Source: Collimonas humicola (GTDB lineage Bacteria; Pseudomonadota; Gammaproteobacteria; Burkholderiales; Burkholderiaceae_D). Taken from it: a stretch of DNA of 64,000 nt. The stretch lies in assembly GCF_018304945.1 (NCBI RefSeq), contig NZ_JAGQEE010000001.1:62001-126000 (forward strand), written 5' to 3'. This document shows, piece after piece, positions 9,850 through 21,380 of this stretch. A model generated the notes under the pieces. It searched no databases. It was given only the letters and a program-made list of their open reading frames with translations, and was not told where the DNA came from. The translations under genes were made by a program, and so were the position numbers. How positions within the stretch are numbered: position 1 is the first letter of the stretch; every line of letters starts with the position of its first letter.

Positions 9850-11141
9850 CCAGTCTGCACAATCGTCACATCAACCCGCTGATCCTGGCTGACCTGGACG
9901 GCAACAACTGGCACTACGCCGATTACGTCAAGCGCGGCGGCTATACCGCCCTCAAGCGCATCCTGTCTGAAAAAATCACGCCGGAACAAGTCATCGCCGA
10001 ACTCAAAGCCGGTTCGCTGCGCGGCCGCGGCGGCGCAGGTTTCCCGACCGGCCTGAAGTGGAGCTTCATGCCGCGCCAGTTTCCGGGCCAGAAGTACCTG
10101 GTCTGCAACACCGACGAAGGCGAGCCGGGCACATTCAAAGACCGCGACATCATCCGCTACAATCCGCATTCGCTGATCGAAGGCATGGCCATCGGCGCTT
10201 ACGCCATGGGCATTTCGGTCGGTTACAACTACATCCACGGCGAAATCTGGTCCGGCTACGAGCGCTTTGAAGAAGCGCTGGAAGAGGCGCGCGCCGCCGG
10301 TGCGTTGGGCGACAAGATTTTCGGCAGCGAATTCAACTTCCAGCTGCATGCGTTCCACGGTTACGGCGCTTACATCTGCGGCGAAGAAACCGCATTGCTG
10401 GAATCGCTCGAAGGCAAGAAGGGGCAGCCGCGCTTCAAGCCGCCTTTCCCTGCGAGCTTCGGCCTGTACGGCAAGCCGACCACGATCAACAATACCGAAA
10501 CCTTCGCAGCCGTGCCGTTCCTGCTGAACATGGGCGGCGAAGCCTATGCTGCACTGGGCAAGCCGAACAATGGCGGCACCAAGATCTTCTCGATCTCGGG
10601 CGACGTTGAAAAGCCGGGCAATTACGAAGTACCGCTGGGCACGCCGTTCGCCAAGCTGATGGAACTGGCCGGCGGCATGCGCGGCGGCAAGAAGATCAAG
10701 GCTGTGATCCCTGGCGGTTCGTCCGCTCCGGTGATTCGCGGCGAGGTCATGATGGACACCGATCTCGATTACGATTCGATCGCCAAGGCCGGCTCGATGC
10801 TGGGTTCGGGCGCAGTGATCGTGATGGATGAAACGCGCTGCATGGTGAAATCGCTGCTGCGCCTGTCGTACTTCTACTTTGAAGAATCCTGCGGCCAGTG
10901 CACGCCATGTCGTGAAGGCACCGGCTGGCTGTACCGCCTGGTGCACCGCATCGAAACAGGGCACGGCCGTCCGGAAGACATGGATCTGCTGGATACGGTG
11001 GCGGGCAACATCATGGGTCGCACTATCTGCGCGCTCGGCGATGCGGCAGCGATGCCAGTGCGCGGTTTCCTCAAGAACTACCGCGAAGAATTTGAATATC
11101 ACATCGAGCATAAGCATTGCTTGGTGCCGGCATACGTTTAA
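9846..11141 (+). CDS. nuoF: NADH-quinone oxidoreductase subunit F (NADH- and FMN-binding)
   Basis: Oxidises NADH with FMN and passes electrons to iron-sulfur cluster N3. The glycine-rich loop [13 protein letters not shown] (residues 60-72) binds FMN/NADH, and further glycine-rich NADH-site sequence [14 protein letters not shown] lies near 175-190. The [4Fe-4S] ligands are the ESCGQCTPC group (about residues 347-355) plus a cysteine near 395 in [10 protein letters not shown]. Length 431 is standard. Overlaps nuoE; nuoG follows after 48 bp. Confidence 0.98.
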   Translation: MTSLHNRHINPLILADLDGNNWHYADYVKRGGYTALKRILSEKITPEQVIAELKAGSLRGRGGAGFPTGLKWSFMPRQFPGQKYLVCNTDEGEPGTFKDRDIIRYNPHSLIEGMAIGAYAMGISVGYNYIHGEIWSGYERFEEALEEARAAGALGDKIFGSEFNFQLHAFHGYGAYICGEETALLESLEGKKGQPRFKPPFPASFGLYGKPTTINNTETFAAVPFLLNMGGEAYAALGKPNNGGTKIFSISGDVEKPGNYEVPLGTPFAKLMELAGGMRGGKKIKAVIPGGSSAPVIRGEVMMDTDLDYDSIAKAGSMLGSGAVIVMDETRCMVKSLLRLSYFYFEESCGQCTPCREGTGWLYRLVHRIETGHGRPEDMDLLDTVAGNIMGRTICALGDAAAMPVRGFLKNYREEFEYHIEHKHCLVPAYV

Positions 11142-11189
11142 TCCTGCGCAAGCAGCGTGCAAAACACTTAGGCAAGAAAAGCAAAAGCC

Positions 11190-13544
11190 ATGGTTGAAAT
11201 CGAAATAGACGGCAAGAAAGTGGAAGTCCAAGAGGGCAGCATGGTAATGGATGCTGCCAACAAGATTGGCACCTACATTCCTCATTTCTGCTATCACAAA
11301 AAACTCTCCATCGCGGCCAACTGCCGCATGTGCCTGGTCGAGGTGGAAAAGGCGCCGAAGGCCCTGCCGGCTTGCGCCACGCCGGTGACTGCCGGCATGA
11401 TTGTGCGCACCGCCAGCGACAAGGCCACTACCGCGCAAAAGAGCGTGATGGAATTCCTGCTGATCAACCACCCGCTGGATTGCCCGATCTGCGACCAGGG
11501 CGGCGAGTGCCAGCTGCAGGACCTGGCGGTCGGCTACGGCAAATCGTCGTCCCGCTACGAAGAAGAAAAGCGTGTGGTGGCGCCGAAAGACGCCGGTCCG
11601 CTGATCTCGATGCAGGAAATGAGCCGTTGCATCCAGTGCACCCGCTGCGTCCGCTTCGGCCAGGAAATCGCCGGCGTGATGGAGTTCGGCATGGTCGGCC
11701 GCGGCGAGCATTCCGAAATCACTACTTTCGTCGGCAAGACCGTCAATTCCGAATTGTCCGGCAACATGATCGACCTGTGCCCGGTCGGCGCGCTGACATC
11801 GAAGCCGTTCCGCTACAGCGCCCGTACCTGGGAGTTGTCGCGCCGCAAATCGGTCAGCCCGCATGATGGCCTGGGCGCCAACCTGGTGGTGCAAGTCAAG
11901 TCCGGCAAGGTGATGCGCGTGCTGCCGCTGGAAAACAACGACGTCAACGAATGCTGGCTGTCGGACAAGGACCGCTTCGCCTATGAAGGCTTGAATAGCG
12001 CCGAGCGCCTGACCAAGCCGATGCTCAAGCAAGATGGCAAGTGGCAGGAAGTCGAATGGCAGACCGCGCTGGAATATGTCGCGCACGGCTTGCGCAACAT
12101 CCGCCACGAACATGGCGCCGATGCGATCGCTGCTGTCGGCACACCGTATTCGACGCTGGAAGAACTGTCGCTGCTGCAAAAAGTGGTGCGCGGCCTGGGT
12201 TCCGAAAACATCGATTTCCGCCTGCGCCAGTCCGATTTCGCGCTGGACGGCAAGGTCACGCCATGGCTGGGCATGTCGATCAATGAATTCGCACAGCTGA
12301 ACCGTGCCTTCATCATCGGTTCTTTCTTCCGCAAGGATCATCCTTTGCTGTCGGCCCGCATGCGTTTGAGCGTCAAGCGCGGCGCCAAGCTGAGCATCCT
12401 GCACGCTACCGACGACGACCTGCTGATGCCGGTCGCCAACAAGATCATCGTCGCACCGTCAGCCTGGCTGGCGGCGCTGGGCCAGGTCGCCGTCGCCGTG
12501 GCGCAAGCCAAGGGCGTGGCAGCGCCGGCCGGTTTCGAGAATGTCGAACCGTCGGCTGAGGCCAAGCAGACTGCGGCCAGCCTGTTGTCGGGCGACGCCA
12601 AGGCTGTCTTGCTGGGCAACGCAGCGGCGCAGCATCCGCAAGCTTCGCAATTGCACGCTGTGGCGCAATGGATCGCGCAGCAGACCGACGCCAAGTTCGG
12701 TTACATGACTGAAGCCGGCAACACTGTCGGCGGCTATTGGGCCAAGGCTTTGCCCGCGCCAGTTAATGGTGGAAAAAGCGGCCGCAACGCGCAACAGATT
12801 TTCGCGCAGCCGCACAAAGCTTATGTGCTGCTGAACGCCGAGCCGGAGCTGGACAGCTTCGACCCGCAAGTCGCCGTCGCCGCTCTGAAGCAAGCTGAAA
12901 TGGTCGTTACGCTGTCGGCTTACAAGCATGGCGCCGATTACGCCGACGTACTGCTGCCGATCGCACCGTTCACCGAAACTTCCGGCACCTTCGTCAACTG
13001 CGAAGGCCGCGCCCAAAGCTTCAACGGCACCGTGCGTCCTGCAGGCGACGCCCGTCCGGCCTGGAAGGTGTTGCGCGTGCTGGGCAACCTGCTGGGCCTG
13101 GCTGGTTTCGACTACGACACTTCGGAAGCGATCCGCGACGAAGTACTGGGCACCGGCGAAGTCGCCGCGGCCAAGCTGGCAGCCGGCCTGAACAATATCA
13201 GCGACCTGCAGCCGCAAGCTGCAGCGCAAGACGTCAACGGTGCGCTGGAACGCATCGCCGATGTGCCTATCTATTTTGGCGACGCCGTAGTCCGGCGTGC
13301 GGCATCGTTGCAGGAAACCGTGGACGGCCAGGCGCCGCAAGCATGGTTGCCGGCAGCGCTGGCGGCCAAGCTGGGCATCGCCGGCGGCGACCGCGTGACT
13401 GTCAAGCAAGGGCAGGGTAGCGCTTCGCTGCTGGCAGCGATTGACGCATCCTTGCCGGAAAATGTGGTGCGGGTAGCCGCTTCGCATGCCTCGACCGCAG
13501 CCTTGGGTGCGATGTTTGGTTCTATCGTAGTGGAGAAAGCATGA
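11190..13544 (+). CDS. nuoG: NADH-quinone oxidoreductase subunit G
   Basis: Largest peripheral subunit (784 residues). The N-terminal ferredoxin domain binds [2Fe-2S] N1b through C34, C45, C48 and C62. It is followed by the His-Cys N5 site in the [14 protein letters not shown] region (about 100-114), and the N4 ligands in [15 protein letters not shown] (about 145-160) and DLCPVGALT (about 195). The rest is a molybdopterin-oxidoreductase-like domain without a catalytic role. The stop overlaps the nuoH start by four bases. Confidence 0.97.
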   Translation: MVEIEIDGKKVEVQEGSMVMDAANKIGTYIPHFCYHKKLSIAANCRMCLVEVEKAPKALPACATPVTAGMIVRTASDKATTAQKSVMEFLLINHPLDCPICDQGGECQLQDLAVGYGKSSSRYEEEKRVVAPKDAGPLISMQEMSRCIQCTRCVRFGQEIAGVMEFGMVGRGEHSEITTFVGKTVNSELSGNMIDLCPVGALTSKPFRYSARTWELSRRKSVSPHDGLGANLVVQVKSGKVMRVLPLENNDVNECWLSDKDRFAYEGLNSAERLTKPMLKQDGKWQEVEWQTALEYVAHGLRNIRHEHGADAIAAVGTPYSTLEELSLLQKVVRGLGSENIDFRLRQSDFALDGKVTPWLGMSINEFAQLNRAFIIGSFFRKDHPLLSARMRLSVKRGAKLSILHATDDDLLMPVANKIIVAPSAWLAALGQVAVAVAQAKGVAAPAGFENVEPSAEAKQTAASLLSGDAKAVLLGNAAAQHPQASQLHAVAQWIAQQTDAKFGYMTEAGNTVGGYWAKALPAPVNGGKSGRNAQQIFAQPHKAYVLLNAEPELDSFDPQVAVAALKQAEMVVTLSAYKHGADYADVLLPIAPFTETSGTFVNCEGRAQSFNGTVRPAGDARPAWKVLRVLGNLLGLAGFDYDTSEAIRDEVLGTGEVAAAKLAAGLNNISDLQPQAAAQDVNGALERIADVPIYFGDAVVRRAASLQETVDGQAPQAWLPAALAAKLGIAGGDRVTVKQGQGSASLLAAIDASLPENVVRVAASHASTAALGAMFGSIVVEKA

Positions 13545-14611
13545 TGGATCACTTCATCGCCGCCATCAACGCCACCGGCGCCGACGTGCTCGGCGGCCTC
13601 TGGCCCCTGGTCTGGAACCTGGTCAAGATCATCGTCGTGCTGGTGCCGCTGCTGCTGTGCGTGGCTTACATGACTTACTGGGAACGCAAGCTGATCGGCT
13701 GGATGCATATCCGCGTCGGTCCTAACCGGGTTGGTCCGGCGGGCTTGCTGCAGCCGATCGCCGACGCCGTCAAGCTGCTGCTGAAGGAAGTCACGGTGCC
13801 GACGCGCGCCAATAAGATATTGTTCTTCATCGCCCCGATCATGACCATCATGCCGGCGCTGGCGGCCTGGGCGGTGGTGCCTTTCGGTCCGGAAACCGTG
13901 CTGGCCAACGTCAACGCCGGCCTGCTGTTCGTGATGGCAATCACTTCGATGGAAGTCTACGGCGTGATCATCGCCGGCTGGGCTTCCAACTCCAAGTACG
14001 CTTTCCTCGGCGCGATGCGTGCTTCGGCGCAGATGGTGTCCTACGAAATCTCGATGGGCTTCGCCCTCGTGATCTTGCTGATGGTGTCGGGCAGCCTGAA
14101 CCTGATCGATATCGTCAATGCGCAGAGCAAGGGTTATTTCTTCGATCACGGCGTCGGTTTCCTGTCCTGGAACTGGCTGTCGCTGCTGCCCGTGTTCCTG
14201 ATCTATTTCATCTCCGGCATCGCCGAAACCAACCGTCACCCGTTTGACGTGGTGGAAGGCGAATCGGAAATCGTGGCCGGGCACATGATCGAATACTCGG
14301 GCATGTCGTTTGCGATGTTCTTCCTGGCCGAATACGCCAACATGATCCTGGTGTCGATCCTGACAGCGCTGCTGTTCATGGGCGGCTGGGCCTCGCCGCT
14401 GGCGCTGCTGGACTGGGTCCCGGGCTGGATCTGGCTCGGCGCGAAGACCTTCTTCATGCTGTCGGTGTTCATCTGGGTGCGTGCCTCGTTCCCGCGTTAT
14501 CGCTATGACCAGATCATGCGCCTGGGCTGGAAAGTATTCATCCCGCTGATTCTCGTGTATCTGGTGATCGTCGCAGCCTGGATTCAAAGTCCATGGAATA
14601 TCTGGAAGTAA
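13541..14611 (+). CDS. nuoH: NADH-quinone oxidoreductase subunit H
   Basis: Membrane subunit at the junction of the two arms, lining the quinone channel. The 356-residue protein has about eight membrane segments. It shows the family signatures [20 protein letters not shown] (about residues 46-65), [10 protein letters not shown] and the loop [19 protein letters not shown] (about 228-247), whose acidic residues take part in coupling. Overlaps nuoG by ATGA. Confidence 0.97.
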   Translation: MMDHFIAAINATGADVLGGLWPLVWNLVKIIVVLVPLLLCVAYMTYWERKLIGWMHIRVGPNRVGPAGLLQPIADAVKLLLKEVTVPTRANKILFFIAPIMTIMPALAAWAVVPFGPETVLANVNAGLLFVMAITSMEVYGVIIAGWASNSKYAFLGAMRASAQMVSYEISMGFALVILLMVSGSLNLIDIVNAQSKGYFFDHGVGFLSWNWLSLLPVFLIYFISGIAETNRHPFDVVEGESEIVAGHMIEYSGMSFAMFFLAEYANMILVSILTALLFMGGWASPLALLDWVPGWIWLGAKTFFMLSVFIWVRASFPRYRYDQIMRLGWKVFIPLILVYLVIVAAWIQSPWNIWK

Positions 14612-14628
14612 TGGAAGGTATAGAGTAA

Positions 14629-15117
14629 ATGGAAGCCATCAAGGATTTTTTCGGCAGTCTGATGCTGCTGGAGCTGCTCAAGGGATTGCGCCTGACCGGG
14701 CGCTACCTGTTTGCACGCAAGATTACGGTACTGTTCCCGGAAGAGAAGACGCCGCAGTCGCCGCGTTTCCGCGGCCTGCACGCGCTGCGCCGCTACCCGA
14801 ACGGCGAAGAGCGCTGCATCGCCTGCAAACTGTGTGAAGCGGTGTGCCCGGCGATGGCCATCACGATCGAATCGGAACAGCGCGCTGACGGTTCGCGCCG
14901 TACCACGCGCTACGACATCGATCTGACCAAATGCATTTTCTGCGGTTTCTGCGAAGAGTCTTGCCCGGTCGATTCGATCGTCGAGACTCACATCCTGGAA
15001 TACCACGGTGAAAAACGCGGCGATCTGTACTACACCAAGGAAATGCTGCTGGCGGTGGGCGATCGTTACGAACCTGAAATTGCTGCGGCGCGTGCCGCGG
15101 ATGCCGCATACCGATAA
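14629..15117 (+). CDS. nuoI: NADH-quinone oxidoreductase subunit I
   Basis: A 162-residue subunit with two ferredoxin-type [4Fe-4S] clusters (N6a and N6b) that carry electrons to NuoB. The eight cysteine ligands are in [13 protein letters not shown] (about 63-75) and [13 protein letters not shown] (about 102-114). The first 25 residues form an amphipathic segment at the membrane. Located 17 bp after nuoH. Confidence 0.97.
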   Translation: MEAIKDFFGSLMLLELLKGLRLTGRYLFARKITVLFPEEKTPQSPRFRGLHALRRYPNGEERCIACKLCEAVCPAMAITIESEQRADGSRRTTRYDIDLTKCIFCGFCEESCPVDSIVETHILEYHGEKRGDLYYTKEMLLAVGDRYEPEIAAARAADAAYR

Positions 15118-15172
15118 CAACGCTAGTGTTTGATGATTAGCGAAGCTTTTTTAGCCGACTTTCTGGGCCATT

Positions 15173-15838
15173 ATGGAATTTAAGACCTTCTTGTTCTACG
15201 CGTTTTCGGTGGTGCTGGTGCTGGCCGCCTTGCGCGTTATCACCGCCCGCAATCCGGTGCACTCCGCGCTGTTCCTGGTGCTGGCATTCTTCTCGGCAGC
15301 CGGTATCTGGATGCTGCTCAAAGCCGAATTCCTTTCTATCGTGCTGGTGCTGGTGTATGTCGGCGCCGTGATGGTGCTGTTCCTGTTCGTGGTGATGATG
15401 CTGGATGTCAATATCGAGAAGATGCGAGAGGGATTCTGGGGTTACTTCCCGCTTGGGGCCACCGTCGGCACCATCATCGTGCTGGAAATGGCCGGCGTCA
15501 TATTCCACGGTTTCCAGGGCGGCGACGCCGACGTGCCGGCGATCTCCGCCAACATCGGCAACACCAAGGAACTGGGCAAGCTGATCTACACCGAATACGT
15601 GTACGCCTTTGAAATCGCCGCGGTGATTCTGCTGGTGGCGATCGTGGCTGCGGTTGCGCTGACCCTGCGTCGCCGCAAGGACAGCAAGTACTTCGCGCCT
15701 TCGGCTGCGGTCAAGGTCAAGAGCGCTGACCGCGTGCGCATCGTCAAGATGAAATCGGAAGCCAAGATGGATCCGGTCGCGCCGGCCGTGCCTGTTGCTC
15801 CGGCCACTCCGGCTGCGCCGCCAGCCCCACAAAAATAA
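15173..15838 (+). CDS. nuoJ: NADH-quinone oxidoreductase subunit J
   Basis: A 221-residue membrane subunit with five predicted segments, including the third one (SIVLVLVYVGAVMVLFLFVVMML), whose pi-bulge helix is involved in coupling. The C-terminal 50 residues are a cytoplasmic Lys-rich then Ala/Pro-rich tail, longer than in E. coli. Sits 55 bp after nuoI and 12 bp before nuoK. Confidence 0.95.
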   Translation: MEFKTFLFYAFSVVLVLAALRVITARNPVHSALFLVLAFFSAAGIWMLLKAEFLSIVLVLVYVGAVMVLFLFVVMMLDVNIEKMREGFWGYFPLGATVGTIIVLEMAGVIFHGFQGGDADVPAISANIGNTKELGKLIYTEYVYAFEIAAVILLVAIVAAVALTLRRRKDSKYFAPSAAVKVKSADRVRIVKMKSEAKMDPVAPAVPVAPATPAAPPAPQK

Positions 15839-15850
15839 CAAGGACGCAAC

Positions 15851-16159
15851 ATGGTACTTTCGCTCGCTCACTATCTGATCCTCGGCGCGATCCTGTTCTC
15901 GATCGGCGTCGTCGGCATTTTTCTGAATCGCAAGAACCTCATCGTATTGCTGATGGCAATCGAATTGATGCTGCTGGCGGTGAACATGAACTTCATCGCC
16001 TTTTCGTATTACCTGGGTGATGCGGCAGGGCAGATTTTCGTTTTCTTCATCCTCACGGTGGCGGCCGCTGAAGCGGCAATCGGCCTGGCCATTCTGGTGG
16101 CGTTGTTCCGTAACCTGGACACCATCAACGTGGAGGACCTCGATAGCCTGAAGGGTTGA
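15851..16159 (+). CDS. nuoK: NADH-quinone oxidoreductase subunit K
   Basis: A 102-residue membrane subunit with three helices; the conserved acidic residue lies in [15 protein letters not shown] and a second in [18 protein letters not shown]. Homologous to MrpC-type antiporter subunits. It is part of the proton-translocating chain next to NuoN. Confidence 0.96.
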   Translation: MVLSLAHYLILGAILFSIGVVGIFLNRKNLIVLLMAIELMLLAVNMNFIAFSYYLGDAAGQIFVFFILTVAAAEAAIGLAILVALFRNLDTINVEDLDSLKG

Positions 16160-16242
16160 CGAGGTTTGCCTCGCCGGCGAGAGTCGGCGCGGCATGTAAA
16201 GAGTACGCAGACAACAAATAACGAATAAAGATAAGGTTCATC

Positions 16243-18300
16243 ATGGCGGGGCAACTTAACCCACAATTACTTCTTGCCGTACCGTTGGCACCCCTGGCTG
16301 GTGCCGCGATCGCGGGCTTATTCGGTACCAAATTCTTCGGCAACCTGGTCGGTCGCAAGACCTCGCATACGGTCACGATCCTGGGCGTCCTGATCGCCCT
16401 GATCATTTCCGTGCAGACCTTGCTGGCGGTGATCGACGGCGCCACGTTCAACGGCACCCTGTACACCTGGATGACGGTCGGCGGCGTCAAGCTGGAGGTC
16501 GGTTTCCTGATCGACAGCCTGACCGCCATGATGATGTGCGTGGTGACCTTTGTTTCGCTGATGGTGCATATCTACACCATCGGCTACATGCAGGACGACG
16601 AAGGCTATAACCGCTTCTTCTCCTACATTTCCCTGTTTACCTTCTCGATGCTGATGCTGGTCATGAGCAACAACTTCCTGCAGCTGTTCTTCGGCTGGGA
16701 AGCGGTGGGCCTGGTGTCGTATCTGCTGATCGGTTTCTGGTACACCCGTCCGACGGCGATCTTCGCCAACATGAAAGCTTTCCTGGTGAACCGCGTCGGC
16801 GACTTCGGCTTCATCCTCGGCATCGGCTTGCTGCTGGCGTATTCCGGTTCGATGAACTACACCGAAGTGTTCGCGCAAAAGGGCATCCTGGCGCAGCTGA
16901 CCCTGCCGGGCAGCGACTGGATGCTGCTGACCGTGGCCTGCATCTGCCTGTTCATCGGCGCCATGGGTAAATCGGCGCAGTTCCCGCTGCACGTCTGGCT
17001 GCCCGATTCGATGGAAGGCCCGACCCCGATTTCCGCACTGATCCACGCGGCCACCATGGTGACCGCCGGCATTTTCATGGTGACCCGCATGTCGCCGCTG
17101 TTCGAGCTGTCCGATACCGCCTTGTCCTTCATCCTGATCATCGGCTCGATCACAGCACTGTTCATGGGTTTCCTCGGCGTGATCCAGACTGACATCAAGC
17201 GCGTGGTTGCATACTCGACCTTGTCGCAGCTGGGCTACATGACCGTGGCGCTGGGCGCTTCGGCCTACTCGGTAGCGGTGTTCCACCTGATGACGCACGC
17301 CTTCTTCAAGGCTTTGCTGTTCCTCGGCGCCGGCTCCGTGATCATCGGCCTGCACCATGACCAGGACATGCGCAACATGGGCGGCCTGCGCAAATACATG
17401 CCGATCACCTGGATCACTTCGCTGGTCGGTTCGCTGGCTCTGATCGGCACGCCGTTCTTCTCCGGCTTCTATTCCAAGGACAGCATCATCGAAGCGGCGC
17501 ATGCATCGACCCTGTTCGGCTCCGGTTTCGCCTATTTCGCCGTACTGGCCAGCGTCTTCGTGACCGCCTTCTATTCCTTCCGCATGTACTTCATGGTGTT
17601 CCATGGCGAAGAGCGCTTTGGCAAGGCACATGATGCACATCATGCACATGACGCCAATGCCGATCATCATGAAGACTCGGAAGACGGACATGCGCATCAC
17701 GGTCTGGAGCCAGGCCAGAAGCCGCACGAGTCGCCTTGGGTGGTGACCCTGCCGCTGGTCTTGCTGGCGATTCCATCCGCCGTCATTGGTTTCTTCGCGA
17801 TCGAGCCGATGCTGTTCGGCAGCTTCTTCAAGGACGTGATTTTCGTCAACGAAGCCCACCATGCGATGGAAGAGCTGCGTACCGATTTCCACGGACCGAT
17901 CGGCATGGTTGCACACGCTTTCAGCTCGGCCCCGCTGTGGCTGGCGATAGCCGGCGTCGCCGCCGCCTACTACTGCTATATGGTCAACCCGCGCCTGCCT
18001 GCGGCGATCAAGCAGAAGAGCGGTCCGATCTTCGCGCTGCTCGACAACAAATACTATATGGACAAGTTCAACGACATCGTCTTTGCCGGCGGCGCCCGCA
18101 TGCTGGGTCGTGGCTTGTGGAACGCCGGCGACCGCGGCCTGATCGACGGCCTGATCGTCAACGGCAGCGCCAAGGCGGTCAACTGGTTCTCGAAGATCAC
18201 CCGTCTCTGGCAATCCGGCTATATCTATCACTATGCGTTCGTGATGATCATCGGCGTGCTGGGTTTCCTGGTTTGGTTCATGCCGTATCCGTTCAAATAA
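16243..18300 (+). CDS. nuoL: NADH-quinone oxidoreductase subunit L
   Basis: The 685-residue distal antiporter-like pump of complex I, with about 15 membrane segments and the long C-terminal lateral helix. Conserved blocks include FFGWEAVGLVSYLLIGFWY, MGKSAQFPLHVWLPDSMEGPTPISALIHAATMV and the lysine-bearing segment before it. An unusual feature is a very His- and Asp-rich hydrophilic loop at residues about 461-500 (17,626-17,740), absent in E. coli NuoL. It is preceded by an 83-bp gap after nuoK. Confidence 0.97.
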   Translation: MAGQLNPQLLLAVPLAPLAGAAIAGLFGTKFFGNLVGRKTSHTVTILGVLIALIISVQTLLAVIDGATFNGTLYTWMTVGGVKLEVGFLIDSLTAMMMCVVTFVSLMVHIYTIGYMQDDEGYNRFFSYISLFTFSMLMLVMSNNFLQLFFGWEAVGLVSYLLIGFWYTRPTAIFANMKAFLVNRVGDFGFILGIGLLLAYSGSMNYTEVFAQKGILAQLTLPGSDWMLLTVACICLFIGAMGKSAQFPLHVWLPDSMEGPTPISALIHAATMVTAGIFMVTRMSPLFELSDTALSFILIIGSITALFMGFLGVIQTDIKRVVAYSTLSQLGYMTVALGASAYSVAVFHLMTHAFFKALLFLGAGSVIIGLHHDQDMRNMGGLRKYMPITWITSLVGSLALIGTPFFSGFYSKDSIIEAAHASTLFGSGFAYFAVLASVFVTAFYSFRMYFMVFHGEERFGKAHDAHHAHDANADHHEDSEDGHAHHGLEPGQKPHESPWVVTLPLVLLAIPSAVIGFFAIEPMLFGSFFKDVIFVNEAHHAMEELRTDFHGPIGMVAHAFSSAPLWLAIAGVAAAYYCYMVNPRLPAAIKQKSGPIFALLDNKYYMDKFNDIVFAGGARMLGRGLWNAGDRGLIDGLIVNGSAKAVNWFSKITRLWQSGYIYHYAFVMIIGVLGFLVWFMPYPFK

Positions 18301-18349
18301 GCTGCTAAAGCTAACTCGGCAAACTCAGCAAGGTAGATAAATAATACAT

Positions 18350-19837
18350 ATGATGCAGTCAACTTTCCCTCTTCTCAGCCTCGCGATCTGGTGTCCGGTC
18401 GCGTTTGGTATCCTCGTCCTGGCAGTGGGCCGCGACGACAATCCAACCCTGGTGCGCTGGCTTTCGCTGCTGGGTGCAGCGGTCAGTTTCGTCGTCACCT
18501 TGCCGATCGTGCGCCAGTTCGACAACGGTTTCCAGGGCATGCAGTTTGTTGAAAAGTCGGTATGGATCGACCGCTTCAACATCAATTATTTCCTCGGTAT
18601 CGACGGCATCTCGCTGTGGTTCATCCCGCTGACCGCTTTCATCACGGTGCTGGTGGTGATCTCGGCATGGCAGGTAATCGAGAAGAAAGTCGCGCAGTAC
18701 ATGGGCGCTTTCCTGATCCTGTCGGGCCTGATGATCGGTGTCTTCTGCACACTGGACGGCATGCTGTTCTATGTATTCTTCGAAGCGACCCTGATCCCGA
18801 TGTTCATCATCGTCGGCGTCTGGGGCGGCAGCAACCGGGTATATGCTGCGATCAAGTTCTTCTTGTACACGCTGATGGGCTCGCTGCTGATGCTGGTGGC
18901 TTTGCTGTACCTGTACTTCCATTCCGGCACTTTCGAAATCCTGACCTGGCACCAGCTGCCGCTGGATATGTCGGAACAGATCCTGATCTTCCTGGCCTTC
19001 CTGATCGCGTTTGCCGTCAAGGTGCCGATGTGGCCGGTGCATACCTGGTTGCCTGACGCCCACGTGGAAGCGCCGACCGGCGGCTCGGTGGTGCTGGCGG
19101 CCATCATGCTGAAGCTGGGCGGCTACGGCTTCCTGCGTTTCTCGCTGCCGATCACGCCTGACGCCAGCCACTACCTGGCCGGCTTCGTCATTACCTTGTC
19201 GCTGATCGCCGTGATCTATATCGGCCTGGTGGCGCTGGTGCAGAAAGACATGAAGAAGCTGATCGCCTATTCGTCGATTGCGCACATGGGCTTTGTCACG
19301 CTCGGCTTCTTTATCTTCAACGATATCGGCGTGCAGGGCGGCATCGTGCAAATGATTTCTCACGGCTTCGTCTCCGGCGCCATGTTCCTGTGCATCGGCG
19401 TGCTGTACGACCGCATGCATACTCGTGAAATTTCGGCCTACGGCGGCGTCGTCAACGTCATGCCGCGTTTTGCTGCGCTGTTCGTGCTGTTCTCGCTGGC
19501 CAATTCCGGCTTGCCAGGCACTTCCGGCTTCGTCGGCGAGTTCATGGTGATCCTGGGCGCGGTCAAGTTCAATTTCTGGATCGGCCTGCTGGCAGCGACC
19601 GCGCTGATCCTGGGCGCAGCCTATTCGCTGTGGCTGGTCAAGCGCGTGGTGTTTGGCGCTGTCACCAATTCGCATGTGAAAGAAATGTTGGACCTGAACA
19701 AGCGTGAGTTCGCCATGCTGGGTGTCCTGGCGATTGCCGTCATCGCGATGGGCCTGTATCCGGCGCCGTTCACCGATGCCATGCAGGTATCGGTGGCCGA
19801 TCTGCTGAAACATGTCGCGATCACCAAGTTAAACTGA
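18350..19837 (+). CDS. nuoM: NADH-quinone oxidoreductase subunit M
   Basis: A 495-residue antiporter-like proton-pumping subunit with about 14 membrane segments. Conserved motifs include the glutamate-bearing FYVFFEATLIPMFIIVG and the KVPMWPVHTWLPDAHVEAPT block with its lysine. Tandem ATG codons at 18,350 and 18,353 leave the exact start open by one codon. Located 49 bp after nuoL and 33 bp before nuoN. Confidence 0.97.
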   Translation: MMQSTFPLLSLAIWCPVAFGILVLAVGRDDNPTLVRWLSLLGAAVSFVVTLPIVRQFDNGFQGMQFVEKSVWIDRFNINYFLGIDGISLWFIPLTAFITVLVVISAWQVIEKKVAQYMGAFLILSGLMIGVFCTLDGMLFYVFFEATLIPMFIIVGVWGGSNRVYAAIKFFLYTLMGSLLMLVALLYLYFHSGTFEILTWHQLPLDMSEQILIFLAFLIAFAVKVPMWPVHTWLPDAHVEAPTGGSVVLAAIMLKLGGYGFLRFSLPITPDASHYLAGFVITLSLIAVIYIGLVALVQKDMKKLIAYSSIAHMGFVTLGFFIFNDIGVQGGIVQMISHGFVSGAMFLCIGVLYDRMHTREISAYGGVVNVMPRFAALFVLFSLANSGLPGTSGFVGEFMVILGAVKFNFWIGLLAATALILGAAYSLWLVKRVVFGAVTNSHVKEMLDLNKREFAMLGVLAIAVIAMGLYPAPFTDAMQVSVADLLKHVAITKLN

Positions 19838-19870
19838 ACTACGTAGTGCACAAAAATAAGCGGCAAATAA

Positions 19871-21376
19871 ATGAATAACATGAATCTGATCCCTGTTTAT
19901 CCGGAAATCTTTCTGCTGATCGCGACCTCGGTCGTGCTGCTGATCGATATGTTCGTTTCGGATGCCAAGCGCCACATCACCTATTACCTGACGCTGGCCG
20001 TGCTGGCCGTGTGCTTTGTATTGACGCTGGGCGCATTCGAAAGCGGGGAGACGGTTTATACCTTCCACAACATGTTCGTTTCCGATCCGCTGAGCAGCCT
20101 GCTGAAACTGGTTTCCTATGTGGCGGTGGCGATGACCCTGGTGTACTCGCGCAGCTATGTGAGCGCGCGCGCCATGGTGGGCGGCCATCTGGGCGGCGAA
20201 TTTTATCCTTTGGCCTTGTTCACCTTGCTGGGCCAGATGGTGATGATTTCCGGCAGCAACTTCCTGAGCATCTATCTGGGCCTGGAACTGATGTCGCTGT
20301 CGCTCTACGCGATGGTGGCCCTGCGTCGTGAAAACACCTCGGCGACTGAAGCTGCAATGAAATATTTCGTGCTGGGTGCGATGGCTTCCGGCTTCCTGCT
20401 GTACGGGATGTCGATGCTGTACGGCGCCACCGGTTCGCTCGACCTGGTGGAAGTGGCGCGCGCCGCGGATTCCGGCAACATCAACCATACCGTGCTGGTA
20501 TTCGGCGTGGTGTTCATCGTCTGCGGCCTGGCGTTCAAGCTCGGCGCGGTGCCATTCCATATGTGGGTGCCGGACGTTTACCAAGGCGCGCCGACCGCGG
20601 TTACCCTGCTGCTGGGCGGCGCTCCCAAGCTGGCGGCTTTTGCGATCTGCTTCCGCCTGCTGGTAGAAGCGCTGCTGCCGCTGGCAGTCGACTGGCAGCA
20701 GATGCTGACCGTGCTGGCAGTGCTGTCGATGGCGATCGGTAATATTACCGCGATTGCCCAGACCAACATCAAGCGCATGCTGGCTTACTCGACCATCTCG
20801 CACATGGGCTTCATGCTGCTGGGCCTGTTGAGCGGCATCGTCGACAACAACCTGTTCTCGACCTCCAATGCCTACAGCTCGGCCTTGTTTTATGCGATCA
20901 CCTATGTCATGACCACGGTTGGCACCTTCGGCGTCATCATGCTGCTGTCGCGTGCCGGCTTTGAAGCGGAAAACATGGACGACTTCAAAGGCCTGAACCA
21001 GCGCAGCCCTTGGTTCGCCGGCGTGATGCTGGTACTGATGCTGTCGCTGGCGGGTATTCCGCCGTTGATGGGTTTCTACGCCAAGCTGTCGGTGTTGCAG
21101 GCCGTGATCGGCACCCAGCAGATCTGGCTGGCAGTGGTGGCTGTGCTGTTCTCGCTGGTCGGCGCCTTTTACTACCTGCGCGTGATCAAGATGATGTACT
21201 TCGACGAGCCGCAAGACCGCGCGCCTATCGTGGCCCATGCCGATGTGCGCGTACTGCTCAGCCTGAACGGCATTGCGGTGCTGGTGCTGGGTCTGTGGCC
21301 CGGCTTGCTGATGGATGCCAGCAACCTGGCTATCGTCCGAACACTGGCCGGTTTTATCGCCCGCGTCACCTCGTAA
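19871..21376 (+). CDS. nuoN: NADH-quinone oxidoreductase subunit N
   Basis: Third antiporter-like subunit (501 residues, about 14 membrane segments) and last of the 14 nuo genes. The family block [18 protein letters not shown] and the lysine-bearing [22 protein letters not shown] are present. A second ATG four codons in (19,880) is an alternative start. The next gene starts four bases after the stop. Confidence 0.96.
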   Translation: MNNMNLIPVYPEIFLLIATSVVLLIDMFVSDAKRHITYYLTLAVLAVCFVLTLGAFESGETVYTFHNMFVSDPLSSLLKLVSYVAVAMTLVYSRSYVSARAMVGGHLGGEFYPLALFTLLGQMVMISGSNFLSIYLGLELMSLSLYAMVALRRENTSATEAAMKYFVLGAMASGFLLYGMSMLYGATGSLDLVEVARAADSGNINHTVLVFGVVFIVCGLAFKLGAVPFHMWVPDVYQGAPTAVTLLLGGAPKLAAFAICFRLLVEALLPLAVDWQQMLTVLAVLSMAIGNITAIAQTNIKRMLAYSTISHMGFMLLGLLSGIVDNNLFSTSNAYSSALFYAITYVMTTVGTFGVIMLLSRAGFEAENMDDFKGLNQRSPWFAGVMLVLMLSLAGIPPLMGFYAKLSVLQAVIGTQQIWLAVVAVLFSLVGAFYYLRVIKMMYFDEPQDRAPIVAHADVRVLLSLNGIAVLVLGLWPGLLMDASNLAIVRTLAGFIARVTS

Positions 21377-21380
21377 CAGC

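Noticed and set aside
9555-12404. A 949-codon minus-strand frame across nuoE, nuoF and nuoG
   Set aside because: GC-rich genes often leave the opposite strand open; the translation is His/Arg/Gln-rich with no domain, and it crosses three well-supported genes.
16318-18231. A 637-codon minus-strand frame opposite nuoL
   Set aside because: Same effect; the sequence is low-complexity His/Gln/Arg/Asp-rich and antisense to a conserved gene. The similar frames opposite nuoM, nuoN and nuoH were rejected for the same reason.
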